Of a stretch of 64,000 bases of DNA, positions 56,733-64,000 are shown one piece after another. Below the pieces are notes generated by a model. That model was not told the origin of the DNA, did no database searches, and was given only the letters and a program-made list of their open reading frames with translations. Position numbers and translations under genes: made by a program. The DNA is from Halorubrum sp. JWXQ-INN 858 (GTDB lineage Archaea; Halobacteriota; Halobacteria; Halobacteriales; Haloferacaceae). Numbering within the stretch: position 1 is the stretch's first letter; every line of letters starts with the position of its first letter. The stretch lies in the NCBI RefSeq assembly GCF_009806985.1, contig NZ_WUAX01000005.1, forward strand, positions 1-64,000, given 5' to 3'.

Positions 56733-57605
56733 ATGACCGACGAGCGGGACGCCGACCGTCACGAGTTCTCCGCGGGCCAGGGCGTCGACGCCGACTACGA
56801 GGAGTTCACCCTGGACCCGCCGGAGCTGAACGTCGACCCGACGAAGGTCGACCCCGTCGACTCGCGGGTCCTCACCGACGAGCTGGACCGGCGCAACGTC
56901 GCCAGCGACGAGGTCGACGTCGACCAGCTGCTCGACGTCGGGCTCTCGTACATGTCGATCAACCGGTTCGAGGAGGCGACCGAGACGTTCGAGCGCGCCG
57001 CGATGTTCGCCGAGGACGACACGCTCGACCAGCAGGAGGCGTGGGTGAACAAGGGGGTCGCCCACGCGGAACTGGAGGAGTACGACCAGGCCATCGGCGC
57101 GTACGAGGAGGCGCTCCGGATCGACGACGACTCCGAACACGCCGCGACCGCCGAGACCAACCTCGCGTACGCGCTCTGGGAGTTCGGCAGCCACGAGCAG
57201 GCGCTCGAACACGCCGAACGGGCCGTCGAGATCGACCCGCGGTTCGCGCAGGCGTGGTACAACCGCGGCTTCTTCCTCGTCGAGCGCGGGCTCGCCGAGG
57301 ACGCCGTCAACTGCTTCGACAACGCGATCCGGCTCGGCTTCCGGAACGCGGAGGTGTTAGAGGAGAAGGCGCGCGCGCTGGAGGAGGCCGGCGAGCACGA
57401 CCAGGCCGAGGTGGTCGCCGAGAAGGCCGAGGAGATCCGCCGGGAGGCCGAGGGCCGAATGGTCGAGGAGCACGCGGGCGGTGCGGGTGGCGGTGGCGGT
57501 GCTGGCGGCGTGGGCGGTGCGGGTGGTGCGGGCGGCGTGGGCGGCGGCCGAACCGATCGGAAGTCCGGGCGCGAACTGCAGGGAGAGGGCCCAGAGGGGT
57601 TTTAA
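56733..57605 (+). CDS. TPR-repeat protein with Gly-rich tail
   Basis: The 290-residue product starts MTDERDADRHEFSAGQGVDADYEEFTLDPPELNVDPTKVDPVDSRVLTDELDRRNV. Four TPR-like helical pairs follow (about 65-220: LSYMSINRFEEATETFERAAMF, WVNKGVAHAELEEYDQAIGAYEEALRI, NLAYALWEFGSHEQALEHAERAVEI, WYNRGFFLVERGLAEDAVNCFDNAI). The tail is a GGAGG/GGVGG run (about 250-275). TPRs bind other proteins; the partner may be the DUF424 protein, whose ATG directly follows this TAA. Start 56733 preferred over GTG 56712. Confidence 0.88.
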   Translation: MTDERDADRHEFSAGQGVDADYEEFTLDPPELNVDPTKVDPVDSRVLTDELDRRNVASDEVDVDQLLDVGLSYMSINRFEEATETFERAAMFAEDDTLDQQEAWVNKGVAHAELEEYDQAIGAYEEALRIDDDSEHAATAETNLAYALWEFGSHEQALEHAERAVEIDPRFAQAWYNRGFFLVERGLAEDAVNCFDNAIRLGFRNAEVLEEKARALEEAGEHDQAEVVAEKAEEIRREAEGRMVEEHAGGAGGGGGAGGVGGAGGAGGVGGGRTDRKSGRELQGEGPEGF

Positions 57606-57905
57606 ATGCTGCTCCGCGAGCGCGAGACGAAGGAGGGGCTGCTCGTCTCCGTCTGTGACGCGGACTGTCTGGGCGAGACGTACGGGAACGGCACGGCGAC
57701 GATCACCGTCTCCGAGTCCTTTTACGGGGGCGACGACGCCGTCGAGGCGACGCCCGAGGAGGTCGTCGACGGCCTTCAGCGGGCGCAGGTCGCCAACATC
57801 GTCGGCACGGAGGCGGTCGGCGTCGCCGTCGACGCCGGGCTCGTCGACGAGGAGACGGTGCTCGAGTTCGACGGGACGCGCCACGCACAGCTGCTCTGGC
57901 TGTAG
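57606..57905 (+). CDS. DUF424 family protein
   Basis: The 99-residue archaeal protein MLLRERETKEGLLVSVCDAD continues CLGETYGNGTATITVSESFYGGDDAVEATPEEVVDGLQRAQVANIVGTEAVGVAVDAGLVDEETVLEFDGTRHAQLLWL, the DUF424 pattern (LVSVCDxDLLG, SEFYGG, ANIVGxxAVxxA). DUF424 is archaea-specific; a role near translation or tRNA has been proposed but I cannot support it from sequence. Zero spacing from the TPR gene stop implies coupled translation. Confidence 0.92.
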   Translation: MLLRERETKEGLLVSVCDADCLGETYGNGTATITVSESFYGGDDAVEATPEEVVDGLQRAQVANIVGTEAVGVAVDAGLVDEETVLEFDGTRHAQLLWL

Positions 57906-58040
57906 GTCGGTCGGTGTGAACTGGTCGGTCCGCGTGGGTCAGTTAGCTGGGCCGCGTGGGCCGGTGACACTGTCTGGCCGCCGGCCCGTCGACAGCCATC
58001 ACGCAAGCCTTTTGTACCACGGCTTGACTACGTTTCCCTA

Positions 58041-58166
58041 ATGACCGCGGGAACTCGTCGCCCGTCCGCCCTTTTCCGAGAGCGACGAGTCCCGCGACCG
58101 CGACGAGTCGTCCGACCGCGACCGGTTTCCGGCGCGGCGCGACGACCGGCCCCCCGAGGCCACTAA
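58041..58166 (+). CDS. short Arg-rich open frame upstream of argG (tentative leader peptide)
   Basis: A 41-codon frame MTAGTRRPSALFRERRVPRP continues RRVVRPRPVSGAARRPAPRGH. It has 13 arginines, 11 of them coded CGA. A TATA-like ccttttgta is 25-32 bases before the ATG, the leaderless spacing used by real genes here. It stands 137 bases before argG, the arginine-synthesis operon. An Arg-rich leader before arg genes suggests a leader peptide, but cga-ccg repeats in GC-rich DNA can produce such frames by chance, argG has its own promoter, and peptide attenuation is not established in archaea. Confidence 0.3.
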   Translation: MTAGTRRPSALFRERRVPRPRRVVRPRPVSGAARRPAPRGH

Positions 58167-58269
58167 CACCACTTCACTCGTCGCGTTCGCGCCGCTTTGC
58201 CCCGTAGAGTCACGACTCCGTCGTCCGTCAGCGTCCGCTCCCTCTATTTCTTACAAAAACTAAACCGTT

Positions 58270-58280
58270 GAATTTAAGGG
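58270..58280 (+). promoter_or_regulatory. TATA box of the argG operon
   Basis: gaatttaaggg centred about 29 bases before the argG ATG, preceded by an A-rich ttacaaaaactaaacc (BRE-like and AT-rich). The spacing predicts a leaderless or nearly leaderless mRNA for argG. Confidence 0.65.
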
Positions 58281-58303
58281 TGTTACCCCAGTGTACTCCA
58301 GTA

Positions 58304-59530
58304 ATGGCAAAGGCAGCACTCGCGTTCAGTGGCGGACTCGACACCACGGTCTGTGTACCACTCCTGAAGGAGGAGTACGGCTACGACGAGGTCATCGGCG
58401 TCACCGTCGACGTCGGCCAGCCCGGCGAGGAGTTCGACGAGGCGTACGAGACGGCCGAGGCGCTCGGCTTGGAACACTACGTCGTCGACGCGAAAGAGGA
58501 GTTCGCGGACCTCTGTTTCGACGCGGTGAAGGCGAACGCGACGTATCAGGGCTACCCGCTCGGCACCGCGCTCGCGCGCCCGGTCATCGCCGAGGCGATC
58601 CTCGGCGTCGCCGAGGAGCAGGGCTGTGAGGCGATCGCCCACGGCTGTACGGGCAAGGGGAACGACCAGCTCCGGTTCGAGGCGGTCTGGCGCGGCTCGG
58701 ACCTCGAAGTGATCGCGCCCGTCCGCGAGCTCGGGCTCACCCGCGAGTGGGAGATCGAGTACGCGGCCGAAAAGGAGCTCCCGGTCGAGGCGGGCAACTC
58801 CGGCGTCTGGTCGATCGACACGAACATCTGGTCGCGCGCGGTCGAGGGCGGCAAGCTCGAGAACCCCGACTACGAGCCGCCGGAGGACATCTACGAGTGG
58901 ACCGCCCACCCCGAGGGCGAGACGACGATCGAGGTCGCCTTCGAGGGCGGCGTCCCCGTCGCCGTCGACGGCGAGGAGATGGACCCCGTCCCGCTCATCC
59001 AGCACCTCAACGAGTACGCCGGGAAGTTCGGCGTCGGCCGCACCGACGTGATGGAGGACCGCATGCTCGGGCTGAAGGTTCGCGAGAACTACGAGCACCC
59101 GGCCGCGACGGTGCTGCTCACCGCTCACGGCGCGCTGGAGGACCTCGTGCTCACGAAGAACGAGCGCTCGTTCAAGAAGGGGATCGAACAGGAGTGGTCC
59201 GAGAAGGCGTACCAGGGGCTCACGTTCGCGCCCGTCGTCGACGCGCTGAACGCGTTCGTCGACGAGACGCAGGATGTCGTCACCGGCACCGCGACGGTGA
59301 AGGTGTCCGGCGGCAACTGCCGCGTCGTCGCCCGCGACTCCGAGTACGCGGTGTACTCCGAGGAGATGGCGTCGTTCAACACCGAGGACGTCGCCGGCAT
59401 CGCCCAGGAGGACGCCACGGGCGTCGCGAAGTACCACGGCCTCCAGGAGCGTCTCGCCAACAACGTGAAAAAAGGCGTCTCCAAGCCCGAGCTCGCCACG
59501 GACGGCAGCGGCGACGTCGACGAGAACTGA
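58304..59530 (+). CDS. argG: argininosuccinate synthase
   Basis: Joins citrulline and aspartate with ATP. The 408-residue product has the N-type ATP-PPase loop LAFSGGLDTTV (about 6-16), VTVDVGQPGEEFDEAYE, GCTGKGNDQLRFE, the citrulline/aspartate-binding SIDTNIWSRAVEGG, and the C-terminal oligomerisation helix. First gene of the arginine cluster in this window; argH begins four bases after its stop. ATG 58304 gives MAKAALAFSGG. Confidence 0.97.
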   Translation: MAKAALAFSGGLDTTVCVPLLKEEYGYDEVIGVTVDVGQPGEEFDEAYETAEALGLEHYVVDAKEEFADLCFDAVKANATYQGYPLGTALARPVIAEAILGVAEEQGCEAIAHGCTGKGNDQLRFEAVWRGSDLEVIAPVRELGLTREWEIEYAAEKELPVEAGNSGVWSIDTNIWSRAVEGGKLENPDYEPPEDIYEWTAHPEGETTIEVAFEGGVPVAVDGEEMDPVPLIQHLNEYAGKFGVGRTDVMEDRMLGLKVRENYEHPAATVLLTAHGALEDLVLTKNERSFKKGIEQEWSEKAYQGLTFAPVVDALNAFVDETQDVVTGTATVKVSGGNCRVVARDSEYAVYSEEMASFNTEDVAGIAQEDATGVAKYHGLQERLANNVKKGVSKPELATDGSGDVDEN

Positions 59531-59534
59531 CGCC

Positions 59535-61121
59535 ATGACCGACGACCCCAGCACGGCGACCGACGACGCGACCCACGCGACCGGCGCGGACGCGGATGGC
59601 TCTCCGGACGCGGAGGGATCCGCGGATTCGGGAGGCTCCGCGGATCCGGGAAGCTCCGCGGAGGCGGGCACGGCGGTCCGTCGCGGCCGCTTCAGCGGCG
59701 GCCCCGCCCGCGAGTTCCTGTCGAGCCTCGACGCCGACGCGGCGATCTTCGAGGCCGACCTCGCGGTCGACCGCGCACACGTGGTGATGCTCGCCGAGCA
59801 GGGGATCGTCGACGACGCGACGGCGGGAGAGATCCTCGCCGCGCTCGACGACGTGGCGGCCGCCGGCCACGGCGCGCTCTCGGGCGGTGAGGACGTCCAC
59901 GAGGCGATCGAGACGGCCGTCATCGAGCGCGTCGGTCCGGACGGCGGGCGCATGCACACCGCCCGCTCGCGGAACGACGAGGTGGCGACCTGCATCCGCT
60001 ATCGGCTGCGCGAGGACGTGCTGGAAGCGATCGCGGCCACGCTCACGCTGCGCGAGGCGCTGCTCGAGGTGGCGAGCGAACACGTCGAGACGACCATGCC
60101 GGGGTACACCCACCTCCAGCCGGCCCAGCCGACGACGGTCGCGCACTACCTGCTGTCGTACGAGGGGACCGTCGCCCGCGACACGGCGCGGCTGCTCGAC
60201 GCCTACGGGCGGGTCAACCGCTCGCCGCTCGGAGCGGCCGCGTTCGCGGGGACGCCGTTCGACGTGGACCGCGACCGGACCGCGGAGCTGCTCGGCTTCG
60301 ACGGGACGGTCCGCAACTCGATGGACGCCTCCTCGTCGCGCGACTTCCTCACGGAGGCCGCGACCGCGCTCGCGACGCTGTCGACGACGCTGTCGGGGCT
60401 CGCGGAGGACCTGATCCTGTTCTCCAATAAGGGCTTTATCGACCTGTCGGACGACTACTCGTCCACCTCGTCGATCATGCCCCAGAAGAAGAACCCCGAC
60501 ACGCTGGAGCTGACCCGCGGCGTCGCCGGCGACGCCATTGGTGAAGCGACGGGGACGCTGAGTCTTTTAAAGGGGTTGCCGCGGGCGTACAACCGCGACC
60601 TCCAGCGCGCTCACGCGGGCGTGTTCGAGGTCGCGGGCGACGTGGCCGAGGCGACGCGGGTCGCCGCGGGCGCCGTCGCGACCGCCGACTGGAACGAGGG
60701 GACGCTCGCGGACGCCGCGGGCGAGGGGTTCTCGACGGCGACGGGCGTCGCCGACCTGCTCGCGGCCGCGGGGCTCCCGTTCCGGACGGCTCACGAGGTC
60801 GTCGCCGAGGCGGCTCCCGCGATCGACGACGGCGACTCGCCGGCGACGGCCGCCGAGACCGTCGACGAGGCGGCACGGAGCGTGTTGGGCGAGTCCCTGT
60901 TCGCGTACGTGGGCCGCGACGAGGTCGAGCGTGCGCTCGATCCGGCCGAGAGCGTCGCGAGCCGCGACTCGGCCGGCGGTCCCGCCCCCGACGCGGTTCG
61001 CGACGCGCTCGCGGCGGCCGCGGACGCCCTCGAAGAGGACTCGGCGACGCGCGACGCGCGCCGGTCGTCGCTCGCGGCGGCCGCGGAGTCGCTCGAGGCG
61101 GAGGTGGCCAGCTATGCGTGA
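59535..61121 (+). CDS. argH: argininosuccinate lyase
   Basis: Splits argininosuccinate into arginine and fumarate. The 528-residue product starts with an about 45-residue low-complexity tail (GSPDAEGSADSGGSADPGSSAEAGT), then the RRGRFSGGPAREFLSSLDADAAIFEADLAVDRAH family start, HTARSRNDEVAT, GYTHLQPAQP, and the catalytic loop SSIMPQKKNPD (about 313-323). It is longer than usual because of the N-terminal repeat and a C-terminal DALAAAADALEEDSATRDARRSSLAAAAESLE extension. Probably transcribed with argG; a 178-base gap with a new promoter precedes argW. Confidence 0.96.
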   Translation: MTDDPSTATDDATHATGADADGSPDAEGSADSGGSADPGSSAEAGTAVRRGRFSGGPAREFLSSLDADAAIFEADLAVDRAHVVMLAEQGIVDDATAGEILAALDDVAAAGHGALSGGEDVHEAIETAVIERVGPDGGRMHTARSRNDEVATCIRYRLREDVLEAIAATLTLREALLEVASEHVETTMPGYTHLQPAQPTTVAHYLLSYEGTVARDTARLLDAYGRVNRSPLGAAAFAGTPFDVDRDRTAELLGFDGTVRNSMDASSSRDFLTEAATALATLSTTLSGLAEDLILFSNKGFIDLSDDYSSTSSIMPQKKNPDTLELTRGVAGDAIGEATGTLSLLKGLPRAYNRDLQRAHAGVFEVAGDVAEATRVAAGAVATADWNEGTLADAAGEGFSTATGVADLLAAAGLPFRTAHEVVAEAAPAIDDGDSPATAAETVDEAARSVLGESLFAYVGRDEVERALDPAESVASRDSAGGPAPDAVRDALAAAADALEEDSATRDARRSSLAAAAESLEAEVASYA

Positions 61122-61299
61122 CCTCCGCCCGTCGCCGCGGCCTTCGGTGGTTATCGAATATGTCTGAACAATTTCATTGAAAACACGAAGCGGCGTAGAA
61201 ATCCACTATTGGTGCCGTTAGCTTGCTCTCCGAACGTATATTTTAACAGATAAGTCCGGTAGGTTTATACGGGATAACGTCGTATCCGGAGATACGACA
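61122..61299 (+). promoter_or_regulatory. argW promoter with hairpin over the ribosome-binding site
   Basis: The gap between argH and argW is unusually AT-rich. The TATA ggtttatacgg lies at 61261-61271. Immediately before the ATG, gtcgtatc (61279-61286) and gatacgac (61291-61298) form a perfect 8-bp inverted repeat with loop cgga; the loop and right arm include the ggaga Shine-Dalgarno-like sequence. Another AT-rich block, acgtatattttaaca, is at about 61232-61246. The palindrome could be an operator or an RNA hairpin controlling translation. Confidence 0.5.
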
Positions 61300-61470
61300 A
61301 TGAGCCAAGCCGAATGCGTGGAGTGTGGGGCCGACGTCTCCCTCCACGACGACTTAGAGGCCGGAGAGATCATCGACTGTGCGACCTGTGGTGCGGAGCT
61401 TGAGGTCATCGACGTCTCCCCGCCGGTCCTCGATCGAGCCCCGGAGCTCGAAGAGGACTGGGGGGAGTGA
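61300..61470 (+). CDS. argW: amino-group carrier protein LysW/ArgW
   Basis: Small acidic carrier whose C-terminal glutamate takes the substrate amino group and protects it through arginine (or lysine) synthesis. The 56-residue product MSQAECVECGADVSLHDDLE continues AGEIIDCATCGAELEVIDVSPPVLDRAPELEEDWGE. It has the zinc-binding CxxC pairs (CVEC, CATC) and the diagnostic C-terminal EDWGE. The argX ATG follows one base after the stop. It replaces N-acetylation in this pathway. Confidence 0.95.
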   Translation: MSQAECVECGADVSLHDDLEAGEIIDCATCGAELEVIDVSPPVLDRAPELEEDWGE

Positions 61471-61471
61471 G

Positions 61472-62380
61472 ATGAAGGTCGGTATCCTCTACTCCCGGAT
61501 CCGCAAGGACGAGAAGCTCCTCCTCTCGGAGCTTCGCGACCGCGGCCACGAGGTCGAGAAGATCGACGTCCGGAAGGTGCAGTTCGGGCTCGATTCGACC
61601 ACCGCGAACGTCGAGGACCTCGACGTCGTCGTCGACCGCTGTCTCGCGACGAGCCGGTCGCTGTACGCGACCGAGTTCCTCGACAGCTACGGCGTCCCGG
61701 TGGTCAACTCGCCGGAGACCGCGGACGTCTGCGCGGACAAGGCGAAGAACTCCCTCGCGCTCGCGGAGGCGGGCGTCCCGACGCCGAACACGAAGGTCGC
61801 GTTCACGACCGAGACCGCGATGGAGATCATCGAGGAGTTCGGCTACCCGTGCGTGCTCAAGCCGGTCGTCGGCTCGTGGGGCCGCCTGATGGCGAAGATC
61901 GACTCCCGGAACGCCGCCGAGGCGATCCTGGAGCACAAAGCGACCCTGGGCCACTACGAGCACAAGGTGTTCTACGTCCAGGAGTTCGTCGAGAAGCCCG
62001 GCCGCGACATCCGCGTCGTCGCCGTCGACGGCGAGCCCGTCGCCGCGATGACGCGCACGTCGGATCACTGGCTCACGAACGCCGCGAAGGGCGGCGAGAC
62101 GGCGAGTTTCGACCTCGACGACGAGGCGCTGGACCTCGTCGAGCGGGCGTCGGCGGCGGTCGGCGGCGGCCTGCTCGGCATCGACCTGATGGAGGTCGGC
62201 GGCGACGGGCCGAACTACACGGTCCACGAGGTGAACCACACCGTCGAGTTCAAGGCGCTGAACGAGGCGAGCGACGTCGACGTCCCCGCCGCGGTCGTCG
62301 ACTGGCTGGAGACGAAGGCGGAGGCCGAGTCGGGAAACGGCGACTCGGCGGCGACTGACGGGGAGGAGCTGCTCGTATGA
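61472..62380 (+). CDS. argX: glutamate--LysW ligase ArgX (LysX-type ATP-grasp)
   Basis: Ligates glutamate to the LysW/ArgW C-terminus with ATP. The 302-residue ATP-grasp protein starts MKVGILYSRIRKDEKLLLSELRDRGHEVEKIDVRKVQF and has VVNSPETADVCADKAKNSLALAEAGVPTPNTKVAF, YPCVLKPVVGSWGRLMAK, VQEFVEKPGRDIRVVAVDGEPVAAM, and the metal-site strand YTVHEVNHTVEFKALN. Grouping with argG/argH points to glutamate rather than aminoadipate as substrate. The stop overlaps argC by four bases. Confidence 0.94.
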   Translation: MKVGILYSRIRKDEKLLLSELRDRGHEVEKIDVRKVQFGLDSTTANVEDLDVVVDRCLATSRSLYATEFLDSYGVPVVNSPETADVCADKAKNSLALAEAGVPTPNTKVAFTTETAMEIIEEFGYPCVLKPVVGSWGRLMAKIDSRNAAEAILEHKATLGHYEHKVFYVQEFVEKPGRDIRVVAVDGEPVAAMTRTSDHWLTNAAKGGETASFDLDDEALDLVERASAAVGGGLLGIDLMEVGGDGPNYTVHEVNHTVEFKALNEASDVDVPAAVVDWLETKAEAESGNGDSAATDGEELLV

Positions 62381-63462
62381 GCGTGGGCACGAACGCGGAC
62401 ACGCCCGACGCGAGCGGCGGTGAGACGTACACCGCCAGCGTCGTCGGCGGCACCGGCTTCACGGGCGGGGAGCTGCTCCGCCTGCTCGCGGGCCACCCGA
62501 ACGTCGAGGTCACACAGGCGACCTCGCGCTCGGCGACGAACAAGACGGTGGGGCACGCGCACCCGAACCTGCGCGGGCTCGACCTGCGCTTCTCGGACCC
62601 CGACGACCTCGAGTCCGTCGACGTGCTCTTCTCGGCGACGCCCCACGGCGTCTCGATGGGACAGGTCGACGACTACTTCGAGGTCGCCGACACGGTCGTC
62701 GACCTCTCGGCCGACTTCCGGCTGCCGGAGGCGGCCGCCTACGACGAGTGGTACGACGGGCACGTCTCGCCGGAGTACCTCGAAAAAGCGGAGTACGCGC
62801 TCCCCGAACTCAACCGCGAGAACCTGCCGGGGGCGGAGCTGATCGCCGGCGGCGGCTGTAACGCCACCGCGACGATCCTCGGCCTGAAGCCGCTCGTCGA
62901 CGAGGGGGTCCTCGGGCCCGAGACGGGCGAGGTCGTCGTCGACGTGAAGGTCGGCTCCTCGGAGGGCGGCGCGAGCGGCGGCGCGGCCTCCTCGCACCCG
63001 GAGCGTTCCGGCGTCGTCCGCCCGTACGCGCCGACGGGCCACCGCCACGAGGCGGAGATCGAGGCGTACCTCGGGCTCTCCGTCTCCTTTACCGTTCACG
63101 CGGTCGACATGGTCCGCGGCGCGTCCGCGACCTGTCACGTGTTCCCGGACGGCCCCGTCTCGAAGGGCGACCTCTGGGGCGCGTACCGCGGCGCGTACGA
63201 GGACGAACCGTTCATGCGGCTCGTCTCCGGCGGTGGCGGCGTCTACCGCTACCCCGAGCCGAAGGCGGTCGCCGGCACCAACCACGGCGAGGTCGGCTTC
63301 GAGCTCGACCCCGGGAACAAACGGGTCGTCGTCTTCTCGGCGATCGACAACATGATGAAGGGCTCGGCCGGGCAGGCGGTCCACGCGACGAACGTCGCGC
63401 TCGGGCTGCCCGAGACCGCCGGGCTCGGGTTCGGTGGGCTCCACCCCGTGGGGTCGCCATGA
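62377..63462 (+). CDS. argC: LysW-type N-acyl-gamma-glutamyl-phosphate reductase
   Basis: NADPH reductase that turns the carrier-bound glutamyl phosphate into the semialdehyde. The 361-residue product has the nucleotide loop SVVGGTGFTGGELLRLL, TSRSATNKTVGHAHPNLRG (LysY-like), FSATPHGVSM, catalytic cysteine in GGGCNATATILGLKPL (about residue 159), PTGHRHEAEIEAYLG, and IDNMMKGSAGQAVHATNVALGLPE. ATG 62377 overlaps argX; its stop overlaps argB (ATGA). Confidence 0.95.
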   Translation: MSVGTNADTPDASGGETYTASVVGGTGFTGGELLRLLAGHPNVEVTQATSRSATNKTVGHAHPNLRGLDLRFSDPDDLESVDVLFSATPHGVSMGQVDDYFEVADTVVDLSADFRLPEAAAYDEWYDGHVSPEYLEKAEYALPELNRENLPGAELIAGGGCNATATILGLKPLVDEGVLGPETGEVVVDVKVGSSEGGASGGAASSHPERSGVVRPYAPTGHRHEAEIEAYLGLSVSFTVHAVDMVRGASATCHVFPDGPVSKGDLWGAYRGAYEDEPFMRLVSGGGGVYRYPEPKAVAGTNHGEVGFELDPGNKRVVVFSAIDNMMKGSAGQAVHATNVALGLPETAGLGFGGLHPVGSP

Positions 63463-64000
63463 CGGACGGATCCGAGGCGGCCGGAGACGGTTCCGTCGCC
63501 GTTGCCGACGGCGGCGACGAGCCGCCGGTCGTCGTGAAGATCGGCGGCGCGAAGGCGGTCGACCCGGCCGGCGCGGTCGGCGACGTGGCACACCTCGTCG
63601 CCAACGGGCGCGCGGTCGTCGTCGTCCACGGCGGCTCGACGGTCGTCGACGAGACGATCGAGCGGCTCGGCATGGAGCCGACGTACGTCGAGAGCGCGTC
63701 GGGCGTCACCGGTCGGTTCACCGACGCCGACGCGATGGAGGCGTTCACGATGGCGATGGCCGGAACGCTCAACACGGAGCTGACGGCGCTGTTCCGATCG
63801 AACGGCGTCGACGCCGTCGGGCTCAGCGGCGTCGACGGCGGGCTCCTCTCGGGGCCCCGCAAGTCGGCGGTCCGCGTGATCGAGGGCGGCAAGAAGAAGA
63901 TCAAACGCGGCGAGCACTCCGGGCGGATCGAGTCGGTCAACGCGGACCTGCTCGGTTCGCTGCTCGCGGACGGCTACACGCCCGTCGCCTCCCCGCCGAT
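63459..64000 (+). CDS. argB: LysW-type acetylglutamate kinase family ArgB, cut by window end
   Basis: Phosphorylates the carrier-bound glutamate side chain. The visible 180 residues start MTDGSEAAGDGSVAVADGGD, an added low-complexity leader. The amino-acid kinase core follows: VVVKIGGAKAVDPAGAVGDVAHLVANGRAVVVVHGGSTVVDETIERLGMEPTYVESASGVTGRFTDADAMEAFTMAMAGTLNTELTALFRSNGVDAVGLSGVDGGLLSG. The C-terminal part is outside. Four-base overlap with argC shows coupled translation; argD, argE and argF are expected next but are not seen. Confidence 0.94.
   Translation, partial: MTDGSEAAGDGSVAVADGGDEPPVVVKIGGAKAVDPAGAVGDVAHLVANGRAVVVVHGGSTVVDETIERLGMEPTYVESASGVTGRFTDADAMEAFTMAMAGTLNTELTALFRSNGVDAVGLSGVDGGLLSGPRKSAVRVIEGGKKKIKRGEHSGRIESVNADLLGSLLADGYTPVASPP

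Larger units (their letters stand above)
57906..58303. other. intergenic before the arginine operon
   Basis: About 400 bases. The left part repeats ggtcggt and gccgcgtggg motifs (57906-57965). A TATA-like ccttttgtacc lies at 58008-58018, followed at 58041 by a short Arg-rich open frame. The right part is AT-rich and holds the argG promoter. No known RNA is recognised. Confidence 0.5.

Overview
This window is chromosomal DNA of a haloarchaeon, most like Halorubrum or a close relative (genus is an inference). The evidence is the reverse-complemented 5' end of an archaeal 16S rRNA at the left edge, very high GC with G/C in third positions, acidic protein tails and linkers, TATA boxes about 25-30 bases before start codons (many apparently leaderless), and archaeal gene families throughout: MC1 chromatin protein, Orc1/Cdc6, the PolD small subunit, Hel308, KEOPS Cgi121, archaeal IMP cyclohydrolase and LysW-type arginine synthesis.

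Layout. 1-0.9 kb: start of an rRNA operon reading left, with its leader and two tandem promoters. 0.9-12.4 kb: MC1, pyrD, valS, a methyltransferase, a split MgtE-like cation transporter and aspartate kinase. 12.6-20.2 kb: a replication-origin neighbourhood. The divergent oapA-oapB-oapC and orc1/cdc6 genes flank about 1.2 kb holding two long inverted origin-recognition boxes (ORBs) around an AT-rich stretch; signal peptidase and the DNA polymerase D small subunit follow. 20.4-30 kb: mixed housekeeping and haloarchaea-specific genes (IMPACT/YigZ, PspAB, two-gene epimerase/membrane pair, PHP phosphatase, hemB, ferredoxin). 30-38 kb: an HTH regulator, hel308-cgi121, tRNA-Gln(CUG), purO and an S9 peptidase. 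38-50.7 kb: upp, small regulators and membrane proteins, cupin, cstA, an ArsA-type ATPase, a His-rich COG0523 GTPase, threonine synthase and a lactonase-like hydrolase. 50.8-52.4 kb: a lower-GC PAS histidine kinase bounded by inverted, transposon-end-like modules, the clearest foreign segment. 52.5-58 kb: serA, a CNNM/CorC transporter, ThpR, a TPR protein and DUF424. 58-64 kb: arginine operon argG-argH-argW-argX-argC-argB, running off the right edge.

How the parts connect. The origin cluster carries initiator, origin-associated proteins and a replicative polymerase subunit. ORB copies also lie inside polD1, near cgi121 and upstream of the CorC gene. The arginine cluster makes glutamate-derived intermediates on the carrier ArgW (ArgX loads, ArgB phosphorylates, ArgC reduces) and finishes with ArgG/ArgH. 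Aspartate kinase and threonine synthase belong to the aspartate family pathway but are not adjacent.

The least explained signals are non-coding: a repeated structured element present twice (about 5.8 and 29.5 kb), dispersed ORBs, tandem duplications that copy stop-codon regions, and many in-frame repeats coding for acidic linkers. No CRISPR array, prophage or intact transposase gene is visible.
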